Positions 24,177 to 34,920 of a stretch of DNA of 64,000 bases are shown here, in pieces; the first letter of the stretch is position 1, and each line of letters begins with the position of its first letter. The translations under genes were made by a program, and so were the position numbers. This stretch comes from Adineta steineri. Lineage: Eukaryota; Rotifera; Eurotatoria; Adinetida; Adinetidae. The notes under the pieces were generated by a model. That model did no database searches and was not told the DNA's origin. It saw nothing but the letters and a program-made list of their open reading frames with translations. The DNA is taken from assembly GCA_905250115.1 (NCBI GenBank), contig CAJNOI010000097.1:284111-348110 (forward strand). Direction: 5' to 3'.

Positions 24177-24719
24177 ATGGCTCATAACATTTATACTATT
24201 GGACATTCATCTCATGATTTAATAACATTTTTTTCAATTTTAAAACGTTATAATATCGAAGAAATTATTGATATTCGTCGTTCACCTCGATCAAATCATA
24301 ATCCAAATTTTAATATTGATCAATTAAAAGAAAAATGTTTATTAAAATATTCATTTCAAGGTGATATTTTAGGTGGTCGTCGTCGACGACGTAAATCTCT
24401 TGATAATCTTAATAATGGTTTAATTGATTCCGATTCACATGCATATGCTGATCATATGCAAAGAAATGAATTTAAAAAATGTGTGAATGATTTAGTTTTA
24501 TCTTCTCAATCATCATCATCGGTCGTTTTAATGTGTTCAGAAAATAATCCTGAACAATGTCATCGTCTATTACTTGCTGATTATTTATGTCATGTTCATC
24601 ATATTCATGTTATTCACATACTTTTCAATGGTGAAACATGCGAACATCAACTAAATCCACTAGCGAGATTAGATGAAAAGAATAACACATGTATTTATCC
24701 AAGCATTTCGTTAATATGA
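24177..24719 (+). CDS. DUF488-domain protein, bacterial-like
   Basis: A 180-aa single-exon protein matching the bacterial DUF488 family (function not established). Matching landmarks: YTIGHSSHDLITFFSILKRY at 6-25, the DIRRSPRSNHNPNFN motif at 37-51, LGGRR at about 65, YADHMQRNEFKKCV at about 90, and MCSENNPEQCHRLLLADYL near 120-140, where bacterial members have CAExxPxxCHR. An Arg-rich run (GGRRRRRKS) between the two halves could act as a nuclear signal, though this is speculative. The gene has no intron, while nearly all its neighbours have many. Together with the mostly prokaryotic distribution I recall for the family, this makes horizontal acquisition likely. Codons look as AT-rich as the surroundings, so any transfer would be old. 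Confidence 0.85.
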   Translation: MAHNIYTIGHSSHDLITFFSILKRYNIEEIIDIRRSPRSNHNPNFNIDQLKEKCLLKYSFQGDILGGRRRRRKSLDNLNNGLIDSDSHAYADHMQRNEFKKCVNDLVLSSQSSSSVVLMCSENNPEQCHRLLLADYLCHVHHIHVIHILFNGETCEHQLNPLARLDEKNNTCIYPSISLI

Positions 24720-25161
24720 TTATTAATATTATTCATATTCATAGATAAACATGTCTAGAAAATGTAATCTAAGTATAGCTATTGTGAGGAGAAATGAGAA
24801 AGCAACGGAAGCAAACAGTCACAATTAATCTGTGTAACAAGTCATCTATGTATACAATCATACCCATATTGTGACAGTTTTTTTTCTCTCTCATCCTTCT
24901 TTTTCTAATAATAAAGAAAAGAACAGAAGAAAAAAAACTAACATGAAGTACCATCTAGTTCTTTTCATATATTAGGAAAAAAAAAACGGAAAAAATTGCG
25001 ATCTTTTTTAGTTCTTTAATTATCGGCCTATTTTTAACACTTCGTTTATCTATCTATATATATATGTGTTTTTTGTATTTTACATTTAGATTATTATCAA
25101 AAACTGAATTTTTTCTTCTTCGACTGCTAGATGTAAAAGTAAAAATAGGCAACACAAAAAA
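24720..25161. other. Intergenic, low complexity
   Basis: Poly-A/T-rich sequence with a TATC/TA run near 25050-25070. It is the presumed 3' UTR of the DUF488 gene and promoter of the inhibitor-2 gene. No other feature is seen. Confidence 0.5.
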
Positions 25162-26248
25162 ATGTCGTCAAGTATTGATAACGAAGAACATGATCCTGTA
25201 GCTAATTTAACAATGTTACCAGTTCGAAGTATTCTTAAACCAACGAAAAGTATTGATGAAAGTCAATTAGAAAATAAACAAGATACGACTTTATATTCAA
25301 CAACTGGTATGAAACGATCAGAAAGTAAAAGGTAAATATATAATATTTTTTTTTGTGCATATATGAATTATTTGTTTATCTAGTCATAAGATTCCACATT
25401 TTGATGAGATGAATATTATTGCAACATATCATCCAATTGATAAAGATTATGGTCATATGAAAATTGAAGAACCTAAAACACCTTATGCTCCGTGTAGTAA
25501 TTTAGATGAAAAGATGGAAACTGATTTTGATAATGATGAAACAATATCTTCGGGTGTTGATCCTGATGCGTTAGCTCAAAGGTTTGTTTGCTTTTTCGTT
25601 TTAAATTTCTATTTATTTTGATATTTATCTATAGACTTCATGAATCATCAATACCATCATGTGCTGATTCATCTCGATCATATATTGATCATTCACCAGG
25701 AAAATCTTCCAATGAAATTTCTACAGATATAGGTATTTGATTTCTTTTGTGTTTCGAAATTAAATTTAATTCTTGTTAGAACATCGTAAACAATTTGAAA
25801 ATCATCGAAAACAACATTATAATGAATTTGAAGTTGTTCGATTACGTAAAAAAGAAATCGAAGAAGAATTACGTGCTCTTGAACAAGATGAAGATGAAAC
25901 GTAAAATTAAAAAGAATATTATTTTGAAATATGAATAAAAACGTACGCTTTTTTACTAGTCATCATGTATCTCATACAACTGATTCAATCAAACCAATTT
26001 TAGTTCATTCGTCATCACCGTCTCATCATCCTCATCATCATCATGTTCATGTTGATGAGGACTATGATTATGAAATCGATGAACAAACATTAACACCCGA
26101 AGAACGAGGTAAAATTTAATTCATAACAAAATTTTCTTTTTTTGTATGTATATTTTTAGAACGTAGAAAACAATTTCAATTAAAACGAAAGCAACATTAT
26201 AATGAATTTATTGTTGTACATTCTGCGAACAAAGACGATGAAAAATAA
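25162..26248 (+). CDS. PPP1R2: Protein phosphatase 1 inhibitor-2-like, duplicated HYNE module
   Basis: Inhibitor-2 binds the PP1 catalytic subunit and blocks its active site. Six exons total 825 nt (274 aa; human about 205): 25162-25331, 25384-25581, 25635-25732, 25780-25900, 25960-26108, 26160-26248. Conserved PP1-docking motifs are RSILKPTK (SILK motif, residues 21-28), [19 protein letters not shown] (the KSQKW-type site plus conserved helix) and [16 protein letters not shown], which includes the TP phosphosite region. The C-terminal helix that covers the PP1 active site occurs twice: [17 protein letters not shown] (exon 4) and [20 protein letters not shown] (exons 5-6). A His-rich linker ([16 protein letters not shown]) separates them. 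If exon 4 is read through its donor, TAA follows immediately (GAAACGTAAAATTAA gives ...DEDET-stop), so a one-module isoform is also possible. Confidence 0.92.
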
Positions 26249-28215
26249 TTTTCTTTTTTTTTTCAAATTTTATGTATATACATCTTGTCGTCAAATATTT
26301 CTATATGCAACAATTTTAGAAGTCACAATTACTTTCTTTAAGATAAAGATCTCGATGTAGTTTTTTTTTAAATAGGTGATTTATTCCGAATATATTGTTT
26401 AACTAAATATATAAAAAATAATTCATTTCGATTTTATCGAATGTAAACTCAGACTTGACTTAACGTTTTTTTAAAACTTGCATGCCGGATATTAATATTT
26501 CTTTTTTCATATGTTATTGTTGTTTTAATACGGATGTAAAATAAGTCGGATGGAAATTTATATAATTCTTTTAAACATAGAAATCTTTATTAAATCTAAT
26601 GATTTCCTTGTCAATGTCATATATAAACTAATAAATATTTTTTTTCCAGGTAAAAAAGTACTGATAATATGTCGAGGTATAATTGTGAAATCGAGTTATA
26701 TAGAGGAAACTGGAGGTTTATTTACTCTTCGAATTTTTTCCAGAGTTAATAGTACATTTAGCGGTCAAGTCAACCAGTAAATTTTGTTAATAAAGAGTCA
26801 TATGATAGTTATCCGTAATCTAATAATGAAAATATTGAATGATAAAATTTAACTTGATCGAAACGTTGATTTATGTCAAGCATAAAAATACTTCCTTACT
26901 TCGAATGCAAATTAATACAGAACGGATATTTTTTTTCTCTTATCTCGACGAAGAATGTAGCTGGGAGACTAAAAATAAACTCTCTTCTACTTAATGAACA
27001 TGTTTCATCTAAACAAAATTATAGTGATATAAAATTTGCATAGACATCTATTGACACATATATTATATAGAAATGAAAGGCGTAGTTAAATTTATCAGAT
27101 AGAAAATATATTGACAATTATATTAGAAATTACAAGAGATAATTAAAAATAATATTAGTATTAATTATTAATTTTGTTAATGTTAAAGTTTTCGTTTACT
27201 TGTATTTTTGGTTGAAAATCTTCATATTGATATAAAAATCAGCTTAACCTTTTTACAACCGATTTATTTTTAGCAAGAATCATTTATATTGTCATAACGC
27301 TCCGTGTTTTTTCTTGCTTGAGTGTATGACTGCAGGGGAAACAGTGTTTCTCGATATTATTTCCTGGGATAACATGGCGAGTAGTCTTATATAGCCGATT
27401 TGATTCGTATTCTTTAACGCTTTGAGTCTCGACTTTTTCTATCGAATCAAATTTGATGAAACTTGTTATGAACTAACTAGGTGACACGATGAAGTATGTG
27501 CTCACAGAAAGAGTAAAACATTTTTGTTTGTGTCGTGTTTTAATAAAAAACGCTGTTATAATTGTTTATACTCATACTTTTTATGATATAATGAAAAATA
27601 GTTTTTACACAAAAGGCTAAACAAGAGTTACACCTTATAGTCGTCTTTTCTTCTCTTTCTTATTCGCTACAGTAAATGCATCGACGGCAAGCTGGAACGA
27701 CTTTTGATATATGAGTCAAATTTGTGATTTTTCAAAATTTTCTGTGTTAGTAATGCTCTTTCAGTGCGGGTACCAAATCGTTCAAATCAGTAATTTCAAG
27801 ATGAACAACCTATGCTGAACTGATAAAAAAATTTCAAAATTCAATTTTTATGCTCAAAATCGTTCTGAACGAAGAAAACTGGTACTACTGCGCTTGAGCC
27901 ACACTCTCATCCTGATCCTTATACTGATTGCTATATTGAATGTACTAATCAGTGCAACAGTGTGCCTAAAATGCAGAAGGACAATTAATATAGCAGAATT
28001 CTTTTAGTATTGAAACAAGATAATTAGGTTCGAATTATATTAACTTCTTTTCTGAATTAGAAGATGAAATTGTTTATTTTAACAACATATGAATAAGGAA
28101 TACATAAATCAGTCTAACATTGATTGATCACTATACACAAATCCTCATCATGCAGCATCAGGATTTCTAGTTGAGCCAAAAGCATTGATATTCTTTTCGT
28201 TAAATTGGCATAGAG
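26249..28215. other. 2-kb region without a recognisable gene
   Basis: AT-rich. I see no exon with family features on either strand and no organised repeat. Confidence 0.5.
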
Positions 28216-28766
28216 CTATCTAAAGAATTCTACCTTTAGAAGACTAACATCACAAATTCCAAGTAAATGTATATTCTCCAATTGTAAACGATATTGGTCA
28301 GGAACATCTTCCAGTGTAAAATAGATCATTGTCATTTTATGTTTGTCTTTTTTTGCACCTATTGGATTGGTTAAACCTATATCGTCGATGTATAGTTGTA
28401 AAAACAGACTATCATCATCGATCCTTGATACATAATCTCCATCACGAAATGAAAACATTAAATCATCATCATTATAAGTTGTTTGACGTTGTTGTTTCAT
28501 ATTATCAAGAATTTTCGTAATGTCCGATCAATCGGTGTAAAATATCCAAACTGTAACTGTTCATTACGATCTGATAAAATAATTTGTTCGGATGGACTAT
28601 ACATAAAAGAATATTCACAATACTTCAGAAATTTGTATTCATTTTGAGCAATAGCTTCCACTGCATAACATACTTCATTCATTGTGCTTTTAACATTTTT
28701 AATTTCATTAACTTTTGGATATAATTCATTCACAGACTTTGATAAGTACTGTGTGTTAAAAAACAA
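28216..28766 (-). pseudogene. Frameshifted fossil of a transposon-associated protein
   Basis: Two adjacent frames form one protein if a single base is restored near 28500. The upstream part (from 28766) ends ...PIDRTLRKF and the downstream part continues MKQQRQTTYNDDDLMFSFRDGD. The downstream part contains SLFLQLYIDDIGLTNPIG, then KKDKHKMTMIYFTLEDVPDQYR and LENIHLLGI. This matches the recurrent (Q/L)xxYDDfxxxNPLGxKxxxHKxxxxYFTLxNlPxxYxSxLxxIxLL signature that I recall from multicopy animal proteins of probable transposon origin. No terminal repeats are identified, and flanks are cut off after ...LLGICD. It is a decayed copy; I cannot name the superfamily. Confidence 0.6.
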
Positions 28767-29467
28767 GATTTCTTTACAATAACCTTTTTTCGAGTAAAGA
28801 TTGTATATAATTTACCAATGTTGCGATATAACTTGATATAGAACTATTAACGCTTTTTGGTAGTAAAAATTCCTCTCGCAGTTGTAAAATAAGCAGAGCA
28901 AATGGTTTCTGAGGATGTGGGTGTAGTTATAGGTGAGAGTGAGGATGAGGATGAAGATGATGATGAACTTGAGATCATCATTTAGACTTTTACCCACACC
29001 CTTGTCCAGACTGTCATCCGATTTATAGAATTATGCACATAATAAGAACATAAAATATATTCACTTCCTAAAATACAATAAATTAAGCTCATCAAACTAC
29101 TTGACAAAAAAGGGTGTAGTTGTAAAATTTTGATTTGTTTGAACACATTATTCAGTTATTCCTTTCTGATATCTACTTGAGAGCGATGATTCATAGGTTA
29201 TCATTACATGTGAACTCGCTCTCATGCGAATACATGAGGTTGAAAGCAACAAACTATTGATATTCTTCACATCTATATTTATATCCACTCAGCTGCACAA
29301 ATAAGGATATGTCTTTTATAAATTATGGCTCTTTTCAACAATTGCCGTACAATATGACTTGAAGATATTGCTACAACTCATATATTATATGATAGATTAT
29401 TCAGTAGTTTGATTATATATAAAAAAACAAATTATGATTCAGTTCACAAAAGAAAACGTTATTGTGT
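28767..29467. other. Intergenic with telomere-like tract
   Basis: Contains the G-rich to C-rich inverted pair at 28911-29006 (listed separately) and a short GGGTGTAG at 29109-29116. It otherwise shows nothing. Confidence 0.45.
28911..29006. repeat. Telomere-like G-rich arm ... C-rich arm
   Basis: GAGGATGTGGGTGTAG (28911-28926), then TAGGTGAGAGTGAGGATGAGG. The opposite-strand arm is TACCCACACCCTTG (about 28991-29004). The right arm's complement, CAAGGGTGTGGGTA, matches GATGTGGGTGTAG, giving a hairpin-like inverted pair of TGTGGG-type units with a GAT/GAG microsatellite in the loop. Confidence 0.5.
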
Positions 29468-30853
29468 CTATATCGATTGATAAAGCTCAGCACTATTGAG
29501 AGCACCACCGTCGGATCCACCAGTAAGTAAGACTTTTCCATTTGTTAATGTGGATGCTGTATGATAACCTCGGAGGGTACTCATAGTTGCTGTACTTGTC
29601 CAAGCGCCTGTTGATGGATTGTACAATTCACCACTATTGAGATAACTAGCACCGTTGTATCCACCAGCAACTAATACTAATCCATTTGCTAATGTGGATG
29701 CTGTGCCATAATCTCGGGTGATACTCATGCTTCCTGTGATTTTCCAAGTGCCTGTTGATGGATTGTACAGTTCAGTACTATTCCGATAAACATCATTGGT
29801 GCTCACTCCACCAATAACTAATACATATCCATTTGCTAATGTGGATGCTCCGTGATTCATTCGTGTGACACTCATACTTCCTGTAGTTGTCCAAGCACCT
29901 GTTGATGGACTGTACAATTCAGCACTATTGACATAAGTAACACCGTTGTATCCACCAGCAACTAATACAGATCCATTTGCTAGTGTGGATGCTGTGTGAT
30001 ACATTCGTGCGGTATTCATGCTTCCTGTGATTGTCCAAGTGCCTGTTGATGGATCGTACAATTCAGCACTGCTGAGATGTGCACTATTAGATCCGCCAGC
30101 AACTAATACTGATCCATTTGATAATGTGGATGTTGTGTGTTGATATCGGGCAATACTCATACTTCCTGTAGTTGTCCAAGTGCCTGTCGATGGATTGTAT
30201 AATTCAGCACTGTTGAGATAACCACTCTCGTTGACTCCACCAGTAACTAATACTAATCCATTTGCTAATGTGGATGCTGTGGCATAACCTCGAGCGATAC
30301 TCATGCTTCCTGTGGCTGTCCAAGTGCCTGTAGTTGGATTATATAATTCAGCACTATTGAGAGAACTAGCACCAGCAAATCCACCAACAACTAATACATA
30401 CCCATTTGCTAATGTGGATGCTGTGTGGTATCGTCGTGCGACACTCATGTTTCCTGTCGTTGTCCATTCTAAACAAGACAGAAAAGCGAGAAAAAAATGT
30501 TGTTCTTTTCGTTTCTTCTTAAGATGACGATGAAATCATTCATGGCAAGAGTACTGTTCTTTTAACGAAAGTTTTAGTTAGATCTAGAAAACTGTTGGAT
30601 GCAAAGCAATCACTCATAACTGATTTGGAAGTGACATTTAAGGAGACCAGAAAACGTTACGCTAAAGCCTACCTGACTGCTGATTTGTAGTCGGTGCAAA
30701 AACGACGAAGTTTAACACCAGAGCAAGGGTAACAGCAAAAACTATTAAAATAGTAACGGAAATGCCAATTATTTTAGCCGAACGGCGATGCCATCATTTG
30801 TGTGATCCGTTATTTACAGTATCAAGCTCGCTGTAAACTTCGTTTGTCTGCAT
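29468..30853 (-). pseudogene. Membrane-anchored kelch-repeat protein with in-frame TGA
   Basis: Exon 1 (30673-30853) begins MQTNEVYSELDTVNNG and encodes a single transmembrane helix (KIIGISVTILIVFAVTLALVL...). Exon 2 (29468-30468) encodes seven tandem kelch blades of about 47-50 aa. Each follows the pattern TGSMSxARxxxTASTLANGxVLVxGG...LNSAELYNPSTGTW, and together they would form an extracellular beta-propeller. The joined length, 394 codons, is in frame. Codon 20 (30794-30796, minus strand) is TGA: GGATCACACAAATGATGG reads GSHK-stop-W. No later Met precedes the membrane helix, so full-length product would need readthrough; otherwise only a soluble propeller from an internal Met (MSVARRYHT, 30448) could be made. 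The blade consensus (HTASTLxNGxVLVAGG / SAELYNPSTGTW) is typical of bacterial kelch proteins, suggesting an acquired propeller fused to a rotifer membrane exon. DNA of the blades is unusually similar, implying recent duplication or gene conversion. Confidence 0.75.
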
Positions 30854-30958
30854 ATTATTTTTGAAATGAAACTTAAATGCAAAAAAAAAGAATGCACTAT
30901 TATTTAAAGCAACTTTCTGTTTATCTATTACTATTACGTAAGCAAGAGAAGATAAGTA

Positions 30959-31039
30959 ATCTATATTATAATAGACACACTTTCAGTGCGCGAACTTTAT
31001 CTATATTATAATAGGCAAACTTTCAGTTCAGAAACTTTC
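30959..31039. repeat. Two tandem 40-bp units upstream of the kelch gene
   Basis: ATCTATATTATAATAG followed by (A/G)CA(C/A)AC TTTCAGT occurs at 30959 and again 40 bp later at 30999. The two units differ at only a few positions up to the ACTTT end. It is about 105 bp upstream of the kelch start codon (minus strand), so it may be a promoter element. Confidence 0.6.
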
Positions 31040-32741
31040 ATATGATCGGTCAGAAAACGAAATATACATGAGTAAATGAATATATATGTTCATTATCCTA
31101 CTATCCTGTATTATATTAAAGGATAAAAAAAACGAAATAATAAAAGACGATGAAAAAAATTAATCAAAATTGAAATGAAACAAAGTGAAAAAGAAATAAA
31201 CAATACAATAAAGTTTTCTAGAATAATCAGATAAATATCAATGAATTAAAATCAAATATAATTCATTCATATATTTATCAGAAAATATCAATATATAATC
31301 GTAAAAAAAAATAAAGAAAGTTTTCAATTTATTCTTTTATAAATTCATCTGTATTAATTTTTTTTATAAAATAATTTTCAATTACTGATCATAGAAAGTT
31401 ATTACACAAAACATTTTTTTTCATTATAAAAACTTTTTATACTTTTTTATTTTTCTATATCTACGTAGATGTATTTTAGTTTTATACATGTGCGTTACTA
31501 ATACAAATTGACTGCTAAAATATTATGATTGTAAAAATGATATATACTTTTAACGCGCATGACTAAATCTAAGAAGAAAAGAAAAAAAATCTTATTCACA
31601 TCAAAATATAAATGATTTATTCCATTAATTAATGTTTATTATGAAAAATATTTATATTATATGCGGTTTCAAGATAATTTTCTGATGAATTATTTTTGAA
31701 CAACAATACACATTTTTTTATCTTGCTTAGTAAATATAATTTCAATATCTAATATTTTTGTATCTTTCGAAGACAATTTGTGTACAATTAGATATCGAAT
31801 CTTGTTGGTCAAAATAATAATCTAGAATTTTTTTATATCATAATTGTGTATTTTAATTATCTTGAAAGAGAAATTAAAATAATAATAAATATTATTTTGA
31901 TACTTTCACAATTTCTTTTGTATTATCTATTTTATTAAAATCAAAAAAAATAAATAATAAGTCATTTGCATAGCTGTAGATGTAAAAGTATTTATTTATT
32001 CTTAATGAACTAGTTGAGTTAATCTCTATAGTAGAATAAATTCTAGAAAAATAATTATGTGATATCTCTTTTGTTAGTTATAACTTGGAAACAATATATT
32101 TCGATAGAAATGAACAGAACAAGAAAAATGAATTAAGATAGCGAAACGATTATATATGAAAGAAAATAGAGAAATACCCATTTGAACATATATGTGGTTC
32201 ATGTAGCGAACGATTATTTTATTTCTTCGTTTACAACTGGTATAGACAGTATTCTTATTCATATCGAAATAATTACAAAACATCACAAGTTTAGAGATTC
32301 AATTGTTTGAAATAGATTCATTTAAGTAAGTTTTCTTTTTGAAATAGTTATAAAAAATGAATATCAAACAATAATTATATTGAAAGTGAGAATGAATAAG
32401 AAATTGATAGATTATCATATAGAGAATCAAGTTATGAATGCATATCTATGCTTTATCTACGCCTAGATCTATATTAAAACATTCTTTTATTCAGTGAATA
32501 TCACACGAATTGTTTTGTTTTTTATTTAAAATTAGAAACACATCAATTTTCATATTTAGTTCAACTATCTCAAATATCACAATAGTTTTGCCAGTGAGAT
32601 TTCGTTATACGAAAAAAGTTCGTTTTTTCGACTTCTTTTACTACTGAACAATGTGTTTTATTGACATTGATTTATTAAGTTTAGATCCAGAAAAGTAAAT
32701 AAAATTATATTTATTTCATTGATAGACTTCAATTCAAAGAC
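31040..32741. other. 1.7-kb AT-rich intergenic region
   Basis: Very AT-rich with many A and T runs. No exon or RNA gene is supported. It contains the presumed promoter of the B-box/NHL gene at its right end. Confidence 0.5.
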
Positions 32742-34920
32742 ATGGCAATGGCAAACAATGAAAAACGATGTTTTACGTGTGGGGAAAATACTACACATAG
32801 TTGTGAAGGATGTCCGAAAAGGTTTTGTCCAATACATATGCCAGAACATCAACAAAGTTTAGTTAAAGAATTAAATCATATAAGTGATGATTATAATAAA
32901 TTTAAACAAACAATTAATGAACAAACACCAAATTTACATGATCTTGCTTTAATAAATGAATGGGAAAAAAATTCAATTGAAATAATTCAACGAAAAGCAA
33001 AAGAATGTAGAGAAATTGTCATTAAATTATCACAAACACCTTTAAATGATATTGAAAAGAAATTTAATGGGTTAAATGAACAAATACAACAACATCAGAA
33101 ACAAAATGACTTAAATGAAATTCAATTAAATTATTTAAGAAATCAATTAAGAAGAATGTCACAAGAATTCAATAATCCAATAAAGATTTCTATTGAACAA
33201 TATTCGCAAACATTTAGTAATAATATTTCAATTATTTTATCAAAGAGTAAGTTTTTAACAAAATAATTTCTAAAAGAAATTATATTTGAAAAACTGTAAT
33301 ACAATGAAAACTTATGATAAATAAGAGAAAAAGCATTGAGAATATTATTGATTTACTTATTTATCAAAGAAAAGAGTAATAAGATATAAAATAATATTTT
33401 TCTATGATTTAAGAGAAAAAAAAAGTGAGTTTTATAATATAGCTATAATGATAATTTATCATTTGATTTTTTTATCAATTTTTATTGAATAGACTAGTTA
33501 GAAAGGAAGTTTATCTATGTGGTACTTACACATTAGAAAAGAATTAAATGATATATTATATCAGACCTCGAAATCGGACCACTTTTTGATGGCCCGGCCT
33601 GGACGGTTGGACACTCTAACCTGGTGTGGATCGGGCCATTGGGCTGGACGGCCCGTTTCGAGGCCTGATTTGAAAATCTTGTTTGTCTTATTATGATTGT
33701 ATATTCATAGATAGAATTAGGCACTAATATTTTATGATAAATATATGAATAATTTTTATTAGATTTGAGTTCAATAAAGTTTTGTATTCTTTGATTCTTT
33801 TGTTTCAATTCGATATCAGTTGAATTTCTTTTATTATTCAACTTTTACTAGAGTTTTTCCTTATTCTTTGATACTTCAACATTGATTTAATAAGAAAAAC
33901 AAAAAGATCAACATTTTCTTTAAAATCCAACTTTAACAAAAAAAAACAAGCTCAAAATTTCATTGAAAACTAATCGTCAGTTTTTTTTCACCAGAATCTT
34001 TTATTTTCATCCTTTGTTTAGAACTAAAATTCAGCAAATGGAAACAAAATGCCATTACTGTGGCTGGTGGAAATGGAAAAGGACAACAATTTAATCAACT
34101 AAATTGTCCTGCAGGAATCTTTATTGATAAAAACAAAAATATTTTCATTGCTGATCATTGGAATCATCGTATTGTTGAATGGAAATATAATGCAAAAGAA
34201 GGAGAATTCATTGCAGGTAGAAATGGTAAAGGAAGTCGAATAGATCAATTGAACAATCCAAAAGATGTAGTTATCGATCAAGAAAATCATACGATCATTA
34301 TTGCTGATCTTGGAAATAAACGGGTGACTCAATGGTTAAATCGACAACAACAATATCTCATTAAGGGTATTGCTTGTTATGGTTTGGCAATGGATAAATA
34401 TGGTTATCTTTATGTTTGTGATATTGATAAGAATGAAGTAAGACGATGGGAGATGGGTGAATACAAAAATAAAGGAATTGTAGTAGCAGGTGGAAACGGA
34501 AAAGGAAATCAACTCAATCAACTCAACTGTCCTACTTATATCTTTGTTGATGAAGAACAATCTGTTTATGTATCAGATACAAATAATCATCGTGTGATGA
34601 AATGGAGAAAAGATGCAAAAGAAGGAAGAATTGTAGCTGGAGGAAATGGTGAAAGATCAAGTCTTCATCGATTGTCTCGACCTCAAGGAGTATTTGTTGA
34701 TGATTTGGGTCAAATCTATGTAGCAGATTGTGATAATCATCGAGTAATGCGTTGGTGTGAAGGAAAAGAAGAAGGTGAAATTGTTGTTGGTGGATATGGT
34801 CAAGGACATCAAACAAATCAATTAAATTATCCGTGTGGTTTATCTTTTGATGATGAAGGAAACCTTTATATTGCTGATAGAGACAATAATCAGATTCGAA
34901 AATATGAAATAATTTCGTGA
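32742..34920 (+). CDS. B-box zinc finger / coiled-coil / NHL-repeat protein
   Basis: TRIM-NHL-like protein without a RING. Exons 32742-33246 and 34022-34920 total 1404 nt (467 aa). Residues 8-35 (CFTCGENTTHSCEGCPKRFCPIHMPEH) form a B-box-type zinc finger. Residues about 40-150 are a Gln/Glu/Lys-rich coiled coil. From about 175 to the end there are six NHL-type blades with the alternating pattern VAGGNGKGxxxNQLNxPxxIFVDxxxxxYVxDxxNHRVxxW, forming a beta-propeller for protein or RNA binding. Without a RING it probably acts as an adaptor rather than an E3 ligase, but this is inferred. Such B-box/NHL genes are expanded in bdelloids from memory. The single intron (775 bp) is long for the window and contains a palindromic MITE at 33562-33667. 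Confidence 0.88.
33562..33667. mobile_element. GC-rich palindromic MITE
   Basis: A 106-bp island much richer in GC than its surroundings, inside the NHL gene intron. The left end CAGACCTCGAAATCGG (33562) and the right end, complement CAGGCCTCGAAACGGGC, are inverted repeats. Inner blocks GGCCCGGCC and GATCGGGCC...GGCTGGACGGCCC add further stems, so the whole can fold on itself. No target duplication is certain. Confidence 0.65.

Noticed and set aside
24720..25161. Minus-strand 61-aa frame 24769-24954
   Set aside because: Hydrophobic run from poly-T DNA with no signal or domain features.
26550..26780. 76-aa plus-strand frame after inhibitor-2
   Set aside because: Starts in AT-rich noise with no homology I can recognise and no conserved splice context. 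Left as unannotated.
33533..33841. 102-aa minus-strand frame in the NHL intron
   Set aside because: Its only unusual part is translation of the palindromic MITE.
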